Source: Paenirhodobacter ferrireducens (GTDB lineage Bacteria > Pseudomonadota > Alphaproteobacteria > Rhodobacterales > Rhodobacteraceae). Taken from it: a DNA stretch of 64,000 nucleotides. The notes under the pieces are model-generated. The model was not told where the DNA came from, ran no database searches, and saw only the letters and a list, made by a program, of their open reading frames with translations. The stretch spans positions 93,187 through 157,186 of the forward strand of contig NZ_SAVB01000010.1 in assembly GCF_004022265.1 (NCBI RefSeq), given 5' to 3'. A program made the position numbers and the translations under genes. Shown here piece by piece: positions 16,978 through 27,482 of this stretch; position 1 is the stretch's first letter, and the number at the start of each line of letters is the position of its first letter.

Positions 16978-17078
16978 GGGTTAAGCCTAGGTCATCTTGT
17001 CCTGATTGCAACGGTCGCATTGACCCGGGGGGAAAACGCGATAAGTCGGGGGTGGTTCCCGAAGCGACAGGACATGAG

Positions 17079-18134
17079 ATGAAGATCGACCCGAACCCGC
17101 GCCTTGCCCACGCCCCCGCAGACCACCCGCCGGTGCCGCAAGCGAAGATCGGGGTGCTCTTTGCCAATCTCGGCACGCCGGATGCGACCGACTACTGGTC
17201 GATGCGGCGCTATCTGAACGAATTCCTCTCCGACAAGCGGGTGATCGACATCGCCTCGTGGAAATGGCAGCCGCTTCTGCAACTGATCATCCTGACCAAG
17301 CGGCCCTTCACCTCGGGGGCGAATTACCGCTCGATCTGGAACACCGAGGCGAATGAAAGCCCGCTGATGACGATCACCAAAAACCAGGTGGCGAAGCTGC
17401 GCGAGGCGATCGAGGCGCGGTTCGGCGCCGGCGTGATGGTCGATTTCTGCATGCGTTACGGCAATCCCTCGACCGCCTCGGTGGTCGAGCGGATGGTGCA
17501 GGCGGGCTGCGAGAAGATCCTGTTCTTCCCGCTCTACCCGCAGTACGCGGGCGCCACGAGCGCCACCGCGAACGACGCTTTCTTCCGCGCGCTGATGACG
17601 CAAAAGCGCGCGCCCGCCGCCCGCACCGTGCCGGAATATTTCGACCGGCCGAGCTATATCGACGCGCTCGCGCAGTCGGTCGAGCGGGTCTATGCCACGC
17701 TGCCCGCCCGCCCCGACGTGCTGGTGGCGTCGTATCACGGCATGCCCAAGCGCTATCTGATGGAAGGCGACCCCTACCATTGCCAGTGCCAGAAGACCTC
17801 GCGCCTGCTGCGGGAACGGCTTGGCTGGCAGAAGGGCGATATCGACACCACCTTCCAGTCGGTTTTCGGCCGCGAGGAATGGCTCAAGCCCTATACCGTC
17901 GAGCATGTGGCCGAGCTTGCGAAGGCCGGCAAGAAGAACATCGCGGTGATCTCGCCGGCCTTCTCGGCCGATTGCATCGAGACGCTCGAGGAGATCAACG
18001 GCGAGATCCGCGAGGCCTTCGTGCATGCGGGCGGCGAGAGTTTCACCTACATCCCCTGCCTCAACGACGACGAACCGCATGTGCGTGCGCTGATGGAAGT
18101 GGTCGAGGAAAACCTCGCCGGCTGGATCGACTGA
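17079..18134 (+). CDS. hemH: Ferrochelatase
   Basis: Ferrochelatase inserts Fe2+ into protoporphyrin IX, the last step of haem synthesis. The 351-residue protein shows GVLFANLGTPDA at the N-terminus, CMRYGNPS, PLYPQYAGAT, the catalytic His in ASYHGMPKRY, and the acidic line CIETLEEIN. Extra cysteines (CQCQKTS and CLNDDE) resemble those that hold a [2Fe-2S] cluster in some alphaproteobacterial ferrochelatases, but a full ligand set was not proven here. The ATG at 17079 follows AGGA at 17069-17072. It converges with the thiolase gene with only 4 bp between stops and no terminator in the gap. Confidence 0.95.
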   Translation: MKIDPNPRLAHAPADHPPVPQAKIGVLFANLGTPDATDYWSMRRYLNEFLSDKRVIDIASWKWQPLLQLIILTKRPFTSGANYRSIWNTEANESPLMTITKNQVAKLREAIEARFGAGVMVDFCMRYGNPSTASVVERMVQAGCEKILFFPLYPQYAGATSATANDAFFRALMTQKRAPAARTVPEYFDRPSYIDALAQSVERVYATLPARPDVLVASYHGMPKRYLMEGDPYHCQCQKTSRLLRERLGWQKGDIDTTFQSVFGREEWLKPYTVEHVAELAKAGKKNIAVISPAFSADCIETLEEINGEIREAFVHAGGESFTYIPCLNDDEPHVRALMEVVEENLAGWID

Positions 18135-18138
18135 CCGC

Positions 18139-19314
18139 TCAGAAGATCTCGAACAGACCCGCCGCGCCCTGACCGCCGCCGATGCACATCGACACGACGC
18201 CAAGGCGCGCACCGCGGCGGTGGCCCTCGATCAGCAGGTGCCCCGCCATGCGGGCGCCCGACATGCCATAGGGATGGCCGATCGCGATCGCGCCGCCGTT
18301 CACGTTCAGCCGTTCGTCGGGAATGCCGAGCCGGTCGCGGCAGGGCAGAAGCTGCGCCGCGAAGGCCTCGTTGATCTCCCACAGGTCGATGTCCGCGACG
18401 CGAAGCCCGGCGCGGTCGAGAAGCCGCGGGATCGCGCGCAGCGGGCCAAGGCCCATCTCCTCGGGTGCGCAGCCCGCCACCGCAAAGCCGCGCAGCGCGC
18501 CCAGCGGGCTCAGCCCGCGCCGCGCCGCCTCGGCCGCCGACATCAGCACGCAGGCCGAGGCGCCGTCGGAAAGCTGGCTCGCATTGCCGGCGGTGACGCA
18601 GCCCCCGGCGCCCAGCACCGGGGCCAGCGCCGCCAGCCCCTCGGCCGTGGTGCCGGGGCGGTTGCACTCGTCCTGTTCGAGCCGCACCGGCTCGCTCCGG
18701 GTCTCGCCGCTCGCCTTGTCGGTGACGCGGCGCAGGGCCTCGACCGGCACGATCTCGGCCGCGAACCGGCCCGCGGCCTGGGCCGCGGCAGTGCGCACCT
18801 GGCTTTGCAGCGCATAGGCATCCTGCGCCGCGCGGCTGACGCCGCAGCGCTGCGCGACCACCTCGGCGGTCTCGATCATCGTCATGTAATAGCTGTCTGG
18901 CACCCCCGGGCAGCGGTAGCGGGTGCCGTTCCAGTTTGCGTTCTGCACCAGCGAGATGCTGTCGAGCCCGCCGGCCAGCGCCACCTCGACCCCCTCGGCC
19001 GCGATCATGTGCGCGGCCGCGGCGATCGCGTTCAGCCCCGAGGCGCATTGCCGGTCGACGGTCGCCGCGGCCACCGTGTCGGGCAGGCCCGCGGCCAGCA
19101 CCGCATGGCGCGCGACGTTCACCCCGGTGCTGCCCTGGGTCAGGGCCGAGCCGAGGATGGCCTCCTCGATCTCGCCGCCCTCGAGGCCCGCGCGCGTGAC
19201 CGCGGCGCGGATCGCATGGGCGGCCAGCGCCGGCCCCTCGAGGTCGTTGAAGGCGCCGCGATAGGCCTTGCCGATCGGCGTGCGGGCGGTGGAGACGATG
19301 ACGGCTTCGCGCAT
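18139..19314 (-). CDS. Acetyl-CoA C-acyltransferase (3-oxoacyl-CoA thiolase)
   Basis: A degradative-type thiolase of 391 residues, last gene of the nine-gene catabolic run. Catalytic residues are Cys90 in DRQCASG, His in [10 protein letters not shown], and Cys in CIGGGQG; the NEAFA motif is present. The phrase LFEIF at the end and the long LSDGASA region fit FadA-like rather than biosynthetic thiolases. It should cleave a 3-oxoacyl-CoA made by the CoA-transferase encoded just upstream into acetyl-CoA and a shortened acyl-CoA. It starts 11 bp after the M20 peptidase stop. Confidence 0.92.
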   Translation of the reverse strand: MREAVIVSTARTPIGKAYRGAFNDLEGPALAAHAIRAAVTRAGLEGGEIEEAILGSALTQGSTGVNVARHAVLAAGLPDTVAAATVDRQCASGLNAIAAAAHMIAAEGVEVALAGGLDSISLVQNANWNGTRYRCPGVPDSYYMTMIETAEVVAQRCGVSRAAQDAYALQSQVRTAAAQAAGRFAAEIVPVEALRRVTDKASGETRSEPVRLEQDECNRPGTTAEGLAALAPVLGAGGCVTAGNASQLSDGASACVLMSAAEAARRGLSPLGALRGFAVAGCAPEEMGLGPLRAIPRLLDRAGLRVADIDLWEINEAFAAQLLPCRDRLGIPDERLNVNGGAIAIGHPYGMSGARMAGHLLIEGHRRGARLGVVSMCIGGGQGAAGLFEIF

Positions 19315-19325
19315 TCTTCGGGTCC

Positions 19326-20618
<1,293 letters not shown>

Positions 20619-20629
20619 GCTCTCTTGCC

Positions 20630-21298
20630 TCAGAATGTCGGGATGTCGCCTGCGGGCAGGGCGAGGGGGGCGCCGGTCGCCTCCTGCACCTCGCGCGCGG
20701 TGATGCCGCGGGCCAGTTCGCGCAGGGCGAAGCCCCCGGGGGTGATGTCGACCACCGCGAGATCGGTGAAGATCCGCGCGACGTGCGCGGTGGCGGTCAG
20801 CGGCAGCGTGCAGCGGGCCAACAGCTTCGGGTTGCCTTTGCGGTCGGTGTGGGTGGTCAGCACCACCACCCGCCGCGCCTTTTGCGCAAGCTCGATCGCC
20901 CCGCCCGCCCCCGGCGAGAACCGCCCCGGGATCTTCCAGTTCGCCAGATCGCCGGTCTCGGCCACCTCGAAGGCGCCGAGCATGGTCAGGTCGAGCCGAC
21001 CCGAGCGCACCAGCGCAAAGCTCACCGCGCTGTCGAAATAGGCCGAGCCCGGGATCGGCGAGACATAGGCGCCGCCGGCGTCGATCAGGTTGCGGTCGGC
21101 CTCGGCCGCGGGCAGTGTCGGGCCGATGCCGGCCATGCCGTTCTCGGTGTGCAGGCAGACCGGGAAGCCCGCGGGCAGATGGTCGACCACCTGGGTGGGC
21201 AGGCCGATGCCGAGGTTCACCACCATGCCCGGTGCGATCTCGCGGGCGGCGCGGGCGACCATGCGCCGGCGCGGGTCGGGGGTCTTATCGTCTGACAA
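20630..21298 (-). CDS. 3-oxoacid CoA-transferase, subunit B
   Basis: A 222-residue beta subunit of a family I CoA-transferase (ScoB/AtoA/PcaJ type). It carries the catalytic glutamate in HTENGMAGIGP and the N-terminal MVVNLGIGLPTQV segment. TTG at 21296-21298 is chosen as start: GAGG lies 9 bp upstream, while the internal ATG at 21262 has none. It overlaps subunit A by 14 bp. The pair would transfer CoA from succinyl-CoA or acetyl-CoA to a 3-oxo acid so that the thiolase can cleave it. Confidence 0.88.
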   Translation of the reverse strand: MSDDKTPDPRRRMVARAAREIAPGMVVNLGIGLPTQVVDHLPAGFPVCLHTENGMAGIGPTLPAAEADRNLIDAGGAYVSPIPGSAYFDSAVSFALVRSGRLDLTMLGAFEVAETGDLANWKIPGRFSPGAGGAIELAQKARRVVVLTTHTDRKGNPKLLARCTLPLTATAHVARIFTDLAVVDITPGGFALRELARGITAREVQEATGAPLALPAGDIPTF

Positions 21299-21980
21299 CG
21301 CCGTATTCCTCGCTGATCTCGGTGAGCGGACAGATCCGGTCGACGAAGACGCCGGGGGTCTCGACCGCATCGGGGGGCAGCCCGCCGAGCGGCAGGAGCG
21401 TCTCGGTCTCGGCGATGACGAGGCGCGCGGCCATCGCCATCAGCGGGTTGAAGTTCCGCGCCGTGGCGACATAGGCGAGGTTGCCGAAACGGTCGGCGCG
21501 GTCGGCGTGGATCAGCGCCGCGTCCGCACGCAGCGCGGTCTCGACGAGCAGGGGGCGGCCCTCGACCTCGACGCGCTGCTTGCCGGCGGCAAGCTCGGTG
21601 TCGAGGCCGATGTCGGTCAGGATCGCGGGCAGGCCCGCGCCGCCCGCCCGGATGCGCTCGGCCAGAATGCCCTGCGCGCAGAACTCGACCTCCAGCCGGC
21701 CCTCGTTCATCGCGGCGATGGCATGGGCGTTCAGCCCGATATGGGTGGCGATCAGCTTGCGCACCCGGCCCGCGGCGATCAGGTGATCAAGGCCCATGCC
21801 GGTCTCGTTGGCGTCGTTCTTGATCAGGGTGAGCCCGGTCTGCCCCTGCCGCAGCAGCTCGCGCAGCAGGGTGAAGGGGGTGCCGGGCACGCCGAAGCCG
21901 CCCACCATGATCGTGGCGCCGTCCGGGACGGCGGCGATGGCCGCCTCGATCGAGGCGGTCTTGTCGGGAAGGCTGGTCAC
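21285..21980 (-). CDS. 3-oxoacid CoA-transferase, subunit A
   Basis: A 231-residue alpha subunit (ScoA/AtoD/PcaI type). The family's MVGGFGVPGTP glycine motif is at residues 25-35, NDANETGMGL follows, and the C-terminal part has ARNFNPLMAMAA and ETPGVFVDRI. The start is a GTG that overlaps the aminotransferase stop (GTGA). Acetoacetate, 3-oxoadipate and other 3-oxo acids are all possible substrates by family; neighbours point to an amino-group-derived 3-oxo acid. Confidence 0.9.
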   Translation of the reverse strand: MTSLPDKTASIEAAIAAVPDGATIMVGGFGVPGTPFTLLRELLRQGQTGLTLIKNDANETGMGLDHLIAAGRVRKLIATHIGLNAHAIAAMNEGRLEVEFCAQGILAERIRAGGAGLPAILTDIGLDTELAAGKQRVEVEGRPLLVETALRADAALIHADRADRFGNLAYVATARNFNPLMAMAARLVIAETETLLPLGGLPPDAVETPGVFVDRICPLTEISEEYGVVRR

Positions 21981-23335
21981 GCCGCGGCCTCCGGCTGCAC
22001 CGGCAGGTCATGCGCCGCGGCGAAGGCATCGAGCGCGTCGATCAGAATCGCCATCAGCTCGTCGATCTGCGCCGCGGTGATGATCAGCGGCGGGCAGACG
22101 AGGAAATGGTCGCCCTCGACCCCGCCGCGGGTGCGGCGCGAATAGATGATGAGCCCGCGCGCATAGGCGAGCTCCACCAGCTCGCTGTAGGCGTTCCATT
22201 CCTTCGGCAGCGGCGCCATCGTGGCGCGGTCCGAGACCATCTCGAAGGCCAGCAGCAGCCCCTTGCCGCGGACATGACCGATGAAGGGATAGCGCTCCAT
22301 CAGCGCCTCGAGCCGGGCCTTCAGCAGCTCGCCCATCTGCGCGCCATGCTCGATGATCCCGTGCTCTTCCATCTCGTCGAGAACGGCCAGCCCCGCGGCG
22401 CAGGCCAGCGGGTTGCCGGCATAGGTGAAACCATGCAGGAAGCCGCCGGCATCGAGCAGCGCCTCGACCATGTCGGCGCGTGCCGCCACCGCACCGAGCG
22501 GCGCATAGCCCGCGCCGAGCCCCTTCGACATCGCCACGATGTCGGGGGTGATGCCCCAGTGCTCGCAGGCGAGGAAGGTGCCGGTGCGCCCGGCGCCGGT
22601 CATCACCTCGTCATAGATCAGGATCACGCCGTATTCGTCGCAGATCTCGCGGATCCGGGTGTAATAGCTGTCGGGGGCGACGAGCGCGCCGGTCGAGGCG
22701 CCGCCCACCGGCTCCATGATGAAGGCAAGCACGGTCTCGGGGCCCTCGGCCTCGATCCGCTCGCGCAGCATCTCGGCATAGCGGATGCCGCGCGCCTCCT
22801 CGGTCAGGTTGTCGAGGTCGAGATAGGTCTGCGGCGCCTTCACATGCGGCATCTCGCGGAACATCGGCGCGAAGGGGCCGGCGAACAGCTTGCCCCCGGT
22901 CAGCGCCAGCGCGCCAAGCGTGCCGCCGTGATAGGCGGGGCTGCGCGAGATCACCTTCCAGCGGCTGTGCTGGCCCTGGGTGACGGCATATTGCCGGGCG
23001 AGCTTCTCGGCCGTCTCCACTGCCTCGGAGCCGCCCGAGACGAAGAAGATCCGGTCGAGCCCCGCGGGCATGCGCGCGGCCAGACGCGCGGCCAGATCCT
23101 CGGAGGGGCGGGTGCGGAAATGCAGCCGGTAGCCGAAGGTGGCGCGGTCCATCTGCGCCTTCATCTTCGCGAGCACCGTCGGGTTCGAATGCCCGATGTT
23201 CGACACCATCGCCCCCGACGAGCCGTCGATGTAGCGCTTGCCGCTCTCGTCAAAGAGATAGATCCCCTCGCCGTGGTCGAGGAAGGGGCGCGGCTGGCGC
23301 GACTGGTAGAACAGATGGGACTGGCTCTCGGTCAT
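21977..23335 (-). CDS. Class III (omega-type) aminotransferase
   Basis: A 452-residue PLP enzyme of the beta-alanine/omega-amino-acid aminotransferase group. The PLP lysine is Lys271 in [13 protein letters not shown], Asp242 in [13 protein letters not shown] binds the pyridine nitrogen, and [16 protein letters not shown] and [10 protein letters not shown] contact the phosphate. Class III enzymes act on amino groups away from the alpha carbon, so with a CoA-transferase and thiolase downstream it may convert a beta-amino acid to a 3-oxo acid. The ATG overlaps the ATPase gene stop, and the stop overlaps the CoA-transferase start. Substrate is inferred. Confidence 0.92.
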   Translation of the reverse strand: MTESQSHLFYQSRQPRPFLDHGEGIYLFDESGKRYIDGSSGAMVSNIGHSNPTVLAKMKAQMDRATFGYRLHFRTRPSEDLAARLAARMPAGLDRIFFVSGGSEAVETAEKLARQYAVTQGQHSRWKVISRSPAYHGGTLGALALTGGKLFAGPFAPMFREMPHVKAPQTYLDLDNLTEEARGIRYAEMLRERIEAEGPETVLAFIMEPVGGASTGALVAPDSYYTRIREICDEYGVILIYDEVMTGAGRTGTFLACEHWGITPDIVAMSKGLGAGYAPLGAVAARADMVEALLDAGGFLHGFTYAGNPLACAAGLAVLDEMEEHGIIEHGAQMGELLKARLEALMERYPFIGHVRGKGLLLAFEMVSDRATMAPLPKEWNAYSELVELAYARGLIIYSRRTRGGVEGDHFLVCPPLIITAAQIDELMAILIDALDAFAAAHDLPVQPEAAA

Positions 23336-24099
23336 TTTGCACCTTCGAGATATTTGCGCAGGAAGTTTCGGGTCCGCTCCTGTGTGGGGGTCCTGAAGAC
23401 CACCGAGGGCGGGCCCTCTTCGACGACGACACCGCCGTCCATGAAGATCACGCGGTCGCAGACCGAGGCGGCGAAATCCATCTCGTGGGTCACGATGATC
23501 ATCGTCATGTGTTCCTCGGCGAGGCGCTTCATCACCTGATTCACCTCCTCGACCAGTTCGGGGTCGAGCGCCGAGGTCGCCTCGTCGAACAGCATCAGCT
23601 TGGGTTTCATCGCCAGCGCCCGGGCGATCGCGACGCGCTGCTTTTGCCCGCCCGACAGCTGCGAGGGGTAATAGTCGATCCGTTCCAGCATGCCGACATG
23701 GGCGAGCTGTTCCTCGGCCAGCCGGTTCGCCTCGGCCTCGCCAAGCCGCTTCAGCAGCTTCGGCGCCATCGTCACGTTCTGCCGCACAGTCAGATGCGGG
23801 AACAGGTTGAAGTGCTGAAACACCATGCCGATGTGCTGGCGCATCTCGTTGATATGCGCCTCGTACGCGCGGGGCGGCAGGGTCTTGTTCACCTGCACCC
23901 CCTCCAGCAGCACCTCGCCCGCGCTGAGCGGATCCAGATCGTTGATCGCGCGCAGAAGCGTCGACTTGCCCGAGCCGGAGGGGCCGATGATCGCGACGAT
24001 CTCGCCGCGGTTCACCGTCAGGTTGACGTCGCGCAGCACCTCGAGCGTGCCATAAGATTTCTGCGCGTGGCGGATTTCGACGAAGGGGGTCTGGGTCAT
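23332..24099 (-). CDS. Polar amino acid ABC transporter ATPase
   Basis: A 255-residue ATPase of the GlnQ/HisP/ArtP group that powers uptake through the two permeases upstream. Walker A is GPSGSGKST, the ABC signature [15 protein letters not shown], Walker [16 protein letters not shown], and the switch His VTHEMDFA. The signature and the spacing are standard for amino acid importers. It overlaps the aminotransferase gene by 4 bp, directly joining uptake and catabolism on one transcript. Confidence 0.95.
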   Translation of the reverse strand: MTQTPFVEIRHAQKSYGTLEVLRDVNLTVNRGEIVAIIGPSGSGKSTLLRAINDLDPLSAGEVLLEGVQVNKTLPPRAYEAHINEMRQHIGMVFQHFNLFPHLTVRQNVTMAPKLLKRLGEAEANRLAEEQLAHVGMLERIDYYPSQLSGGQKQRVAIARALAMKPKLMLFDEATSALDPELVEEVNQVMKRLAEEHMTMIIVTHEMDFAASVCDRVIFMDGGVVVEEGPPSVVFRTPTQERTRNFLRKYLEGAK

Positions 24100-24114
24100 G
24101 TCGCTTCCGATCTC

Positions 24115-24771
24115 TCAGCGGGAGAGCCGGATGCGCCGTTCGATCCGGCGCAGGACGGCTTCCATCCCGAGGTTGATGACGTAGTAGAGAACCGCGGCCG
24201 CGGCGTAGAACTCGAAGGCGCGATAGGTGCGGCCGATGGCGAGCTGCGCGGCAAGGGTCAGCTCGGCCACCCCGATCACCGAGACGAGGGCGGAGTCCTT
24301 GAGCAGCGCGATCATGTTGTTGCCGATCGGCGGCACCACCGCGCGCACCGCCTGCGGTACGACGACCCGCACCAGTGCCTGCGGCCGCGACAGGCCAAGG
24401 GTACGGGCGGCCTCCATCTGGCCGCGGTCGACGGCAAGGATTGCGGTCTGGATCAGCTCGGAATTGTAGACCGCGTAATGCAGGCCCAGCCCGATCACCC
24501 CGGCGACGAAGGCGGGCAGGTCGATGCCGATCTGCACGAGGCCGAAATAGATCAGGAACAGCTGCAGCAGCAGCGGCGTGCCCATGAAGAGCCAGGCGAT
24601 AAACCGCGCGGGCAGGCGGATCGCCCAAGGCCCGTAAAGCGCGATCACAGCAAGTGCGATGCCGCCCAGAAAGCTGAGCACCGCCGAGACAACGGTCAGC
24701 AGCACCGTCCAGAGCGCCCCGAGCAGCAGCGGCCCGGCGAAGGACGGCACGATGGAGAAATCAAGCCCCAT
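24115..24771 (-). CDS. Polar amino acid ABC transporter permease (second)
   Basis: A 218-residue inner-membrane permease of the HisM/HisQ family with about five hydrophobic helices and the cytoplasmic EAA loop (EAARTLGLSRPQALVRVVVPQAV) that docks the ATPase. The ATG at 24771 is preferred because AAAGG lies upstream; a GTG three codons earlier is in frame. It follows the first permease after 39 bp. Confidence 0.93.
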   Translation of the reverse strand: MGLDFSIVPSFAGPLLLGALWTVLLTVVSAVLSFLGGIALAVIALYGPWAIRLPARFIAWLFMGTPLLLQLFLIYFGLVQIGIDLPAFVAGVIGLGLHYAVYNSELIQTAILAVDRGQMEAARTLGLSRPQALVRVVVPQAVRAVVPPIGNNMIALLKDSALVSVIGVAELTLAAQLAIGRTYRAFEFYAAAAVLYYVINLGMEAVLRRIERRIRLSR

Positions 24772-24810
24772 GGCGTGCACCTTTCGGCTGAAGGAGAAGG
24801 CGGGCGCGGC

Positions 24811-25458
24811 TCATGGCAGGCGCACCCGGCGGTCGAGGGCGGCGATGACCTTGCCGGTCACGGTGATGATCGCGAGGTAAAGCACGCCCGCCAGCAGGAA
24901 CATCTCGAACGGCTTGTAGGTCGAGCCGATATAGCGCTGCGCGGTATAGGTCAGCTCGATCACCGAGATCGCCGAGACGAGGGCGGTGGCCTTGATCTGT
25001 GCGTTGATGTTGACGCCAAGCGGGCGGATCATCAGCCGCAGCGCCTGTGGCAGCACCACCTTGCGGAAGGCCTGTGCGCGCGAGAGGCCCAATGTGCGGG
25101 CGGCTTCGGCCTGACCGTGATCGACGGCGACGATCGCGCCGCGCATCGTCTCGGTCATGTAGGCGCCGATGTTGATGCCGAGACCGATCACCCCGGCCGA
25201 GAAGGCGTCGAGCTGAATGCCGATCTGCGGCCCGCCGAAATAGAGCAGGAACAGCTGGATCAGCGCCGGCGTGCCACGGATCACGCTGACATAGGCGGCG
25301 CCGAGAAAGCGCAGGGCGGCGTGACGCGAGAGCCGCGCCGCAGCCCCGAGCGCGCCGCAGGCAAGCCCGATCAGCACGGTCAGCACCGAGAGCTCGACGG
25401 TGATGACGGCGGCCTGCAGGAAGAAGGGAGTGACCTTCAGGATGAGATCTGTGTCCAT
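24811..25458 (-). CDS. Polar amino acid ABC transporter permease (first)
   Basis: A 215-residue permease of the same family, with an EAA loop EAARTLGLSRAQAFRKVVLPQAL almost identical to that of its neighbour, so the two probably form a heterodimer. Several hydrophobic helices and the IRGTPALIQLFLLYFG segment typical of HisMQ permeases are visible. It lies 84 bp downstream of the binding-protein gene. Confidence 0.93.
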   Translation of the reverse strand: MDTDLILKVTPFFLQAAVITVELSVLTVLIGLACGALGAAARLSRHAALRFLGAAYVSVIRGTPALIQLFLLYFGGPQIGIQLDAFSAGVIGLGINIGAYMTETMRGAIVAVDHGQAEAARTLGLSRAQAFRKVVLPQALRLMIRPLGVNINAQIKATALVSAISVIELTYTAQRYIGSTYKPFEMFLLAGVLYLAIITVTGKVIAALDRRVRLP

Positions 25459-25542
25459 GACGGGCGGACCTGTCGCTTGGGGGATCGGACGCGGCGCACC
25501 GCCCGGGCGCGAAGGGCCGGGCGATGCGGGCGGGGGCGGGCG

Positions 25543-26319
25543 TCAGCGGATGTCGCCGCCCACCCATTTCTGCGCGATCGCCAGATAGGTGCCGTCGGCC
25601 TGCATCGCGTCAAGCGCGTCCTGCATCGCCTTGTGCAGCTCGGGGTTGCCCTTGCGGATGGCGATGCCGGCCTCGTCGGCGACGCCCGGCAGCTCGACCT
25701 CGAGCTGGCGCACCGGCGCATCCTGGCTGCGGATCGCCAGCAGCACCGGGATGTCGTCGTTCACGATCGCGTCGACGCGGCCGTGCTCGAGCTCCATCAG
25801 CAGTTCGGGCAGGCCCTTGTAGGTGCGCACCTTGTAGCCCGCCTCGCGCGCCCATTGCTCGTGCGTCTCGCCCAGCGTGGCGCCGAGCGTCGCCGACTTC
25901 AGGTCGTCGAGCGTGGCGATCTTGCTGTCCTTGGCGACGAAGATGCCGCGGCGCATCCGGTAATAGGGGCCGACGAAATCGACGACCTGCTTGCGCTCGT
26001 CGGTGATCGACATCGACCCGACGATGGCGTCGTACTTGTTCGCCAGCAGCCCGCCGATGATGCCGTCCCAGGCGGTGGTGACGATCTCGACCTTCAGGCC
26101 CATGCGCTTGCCGATCTCGGCGCCGATCGCCGGGTCGAAGCCGACGACCTGGTTGCTGTCGTCGACGAAGTTGAAGGGCGGGTAGGCGCCCGACATGGCG
26201 ATGCGCAGCACGCCCTTGTCCTTCAGCGTGGCAAGCTCGTCGGCCGCGGCCGGACCTGCAAGGCCGAGCGCCACGCCCGCAACGAGGGCGGATTTGAGAA
26301 AACTTCTGCGGCTGGTCAT
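25543..26319 (-). CDS. Periplasmic amino acid-binding protein with twin-arginine signal
   Basis: A 258-residue family 3 solute-binding protein (HisJ/GlnH type). The start MTSRRSFLKSALVAGVALGLAGPAAA is a textbook Tat signal with SRRSFLK. The mature part begins ELATLKDKGVLRIAMSGAYPPFNFVD, followed by GFDPAIGAEIGKRMGL and GGLLANKYDAIVGSMSITDERKQVVDFVGPYY, the usual ligand-pocket segments. The ATG at 26319 follows an AGGAGAG site; upstream in-frame codons lack one. It is the first gene of the nine-gene run. Ligand is unknown; the family points to an amino acid or related amine. Confidence 0.94.
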   Translation of the reverse strand: MTSRRSFLKSALVAGVALGLAGPAAADELATLKDKGVLRIAMSGAYPPFNFVDDSNQVVGFDPAIGAEIGKRMGLKVEIVTTAWDGIIGGLLANKYDAIVGSMSITDERKQVVDFVGPYYRMRRGIFVAKDSKIATLDDLKSATLGATLGETHEQWAREAGYKVRTYKGLPELLMELEHGRVDAIVNDDIPVLLAIRSQDAPVRQLEVELPGVADEAGIAIRKGNPELHKAMQDALDAMQADGTYLAIAQKWVGGDIR

Positions 26320-26424
26320 TTCGTGCACTCTCCTGTTGGGGGACGCCGTCGGTGCGGCGACTCTTGGTGATTTTGCGCCGCGGCATCGGGGCCGCGCTGT
26401 GATGGAGGTTGCACGTCGCGCAGT

Positions 26425-26453
26425 ATTACGCAAATAAGTAATGAGAATTCTCA
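26425..26453. promoter_or_regulatory. Overlapping palindromes between the binding-protein gene and the LysR gene
   Basis: ATTAC-N8-GTAAT (26425-26442) is directly followed by, and shares a base with, the 12-bp palindrome TGAGAATTCTCA (26442-26453). They lie in an AT-rich stretch of the divergent gap, 16-44 bp before the LysR ATG and over 100 bp before the binding-protein ATG. Dyads of this kind are typical LysR-type sites for autoregulation and activation of the divergent operon. The role is inferred from position. Confidence 0.55.
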
Positions 26454-26468
26454 ATATAGATAAGATCT

Positions 26469-27425
26469 ATGGTCAGGCCCTACGAACAGCGTTTCCCCTG
26501 GACCCTCGACTGGAACCTGCTGCGCACCTTCATGGTGGTGGTGGAGCAACGCGGCATTTCCCGCGCGGCCGATTTCCTGGGGCTGAAACAGCCCACGATC
26601 TCCTCGGCGCTGAAGCGGCTCGAGGACAGCGCGGGGCATCAGCTGATCGTGCGAAAGCCAAATGATTTCAGGGTGACACGCGCCGGGCAGCTGCTTTATG
26701 CCGAATGCTCCTCGATCTTCGGGGCGGTGTCGCAGCTGCCCTCGCTGCTCGAAACCGGCAGCACCGAGCTGCGCGGCCATATCGCCATCGCCACCACCTC
26801 GCATGTGGTGTCCGAGCATTTCGACGAGGTGTTGCGCGCCTTCACCGAGCGTCAGCCGAAGGTCACCTTCTCGATCACCGTGGCGGAAAGCGACGATGTC
26901 GTCAGCCGGATCAGCCAGAACCGTGCTTCGCTCGGGATCTGCCTGCTGAACCGGATTCCGCCCGAATTGCAGGCGCAGGTGCTGTATCGCGAATATTTCG
27001 GCCTGTTCTGCGGCCCGCATCACCGGCTGTTCCATCAGCCGCAGATCACCCTGTCCGAACTCGAGGACGAGCGCGCGGTGTCGTTCCAGACCGAGGTCGA
27101 GGGCGGTGCGCTCGAGCCCGTCACCCGGCTGCGGCTGCGCGCCAAGATCTCCACGCGCTGGAGCGGGGTGTCGTCGAACCTGCTGGAGCTGCGGCGGATG
27201 ATCGTGTCGAATGTCGGCATCGGCGCGCTGCCGCTGCATGTGGCGCGGGCGGACGTCAGCCAGGGCCTGCTGCGCCAGCTGCCGCCCTATGACGAGCTGC
27301 CGCTGGTGAACATCTACCTGCTGACCAACCCGCGCCGGCGGCTGTCGGATGCCGAGGCGGCGCTGGTGAAGGCCTGCAACGAGATGCTGCAGCGCGTCGA
27401 CCTGCGCGAGCGCACCTACAGCTGA
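26469..27425 (+). CDS. LysR-family transcriptional regulator
   Basis: A 318-residue LysR regulator. The HTH lies at about residues 14-70 (LDWNLLRTFMVVVEQ, then GISRAADFLGLKQPTISSALKRLE), and the rest is the two-lobed effector domain. It is divergent from the nine-gene transport and catabolic run, the classical arrangement for a regulator responding to the substrate or an intermediate. The ATG at 26469 gives a normal N-terminus but has only a weak ribosome site (GATAAGA). A terminator follows. Confidence 0.92.
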   Translation: MVRPYEQRFPWTLDWNLLRTFMVVVEQRGISRAADFLGLKQPTISSALKRLEDSAGHQLIVRKPNDFRVTRAGQLLYAECSSIFGAVSQLPSLLETGSTELRGHIAIATTSHVVSEHFDEVLRAFTERQPKVTFSITVAESDDVVSRISQNRASLGICLLNRIPPELQAQVLYREYFGLFCGPHHRLFHQPQITLSELEDERAVSFQTEVEGGALEPVTRLRLRAKISTRWSGVSSNLLELRRMIVSNVGIGALPLHVARADVSQGLLRQLPPYDELPLVNIYLLTNPRRRLSDAEAALVKACNEMLQRVDLRERTYS

Positions 27426-27435
27426 GCCGGCCATG

Positions 27436-27459
27436 AAAAAGGGCCCCGAGGGGCCCTTT
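27436..27459. terminator. Bidirectional terminator
   Basis: AAAGGGCCCC and GGGGCCCTTT form a perfect 10-bp stem with a GA loop, with A's before and T's after. It separates the LysR gene from the convergent L,D-transpeptidase gene, and its core is nearly identical to the terminator at 28801-28832. Confidence 0.85.
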
Positions 27460-27482
27460 CGCATCCGGCTTGCGGCGTGGGG

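Noticed and set aside
17021..17047. TTGACC near ATAAG as a hemH promoter
   Set aside because: Spacer of about 15 bp and a poor -10; not strong enough to list.
23485..26370. A 961-codon plus-strand frame over the transporter genes
   Set aside because: Histidine- and arginine-rich antisense reading of well-identified minus-strand genes.
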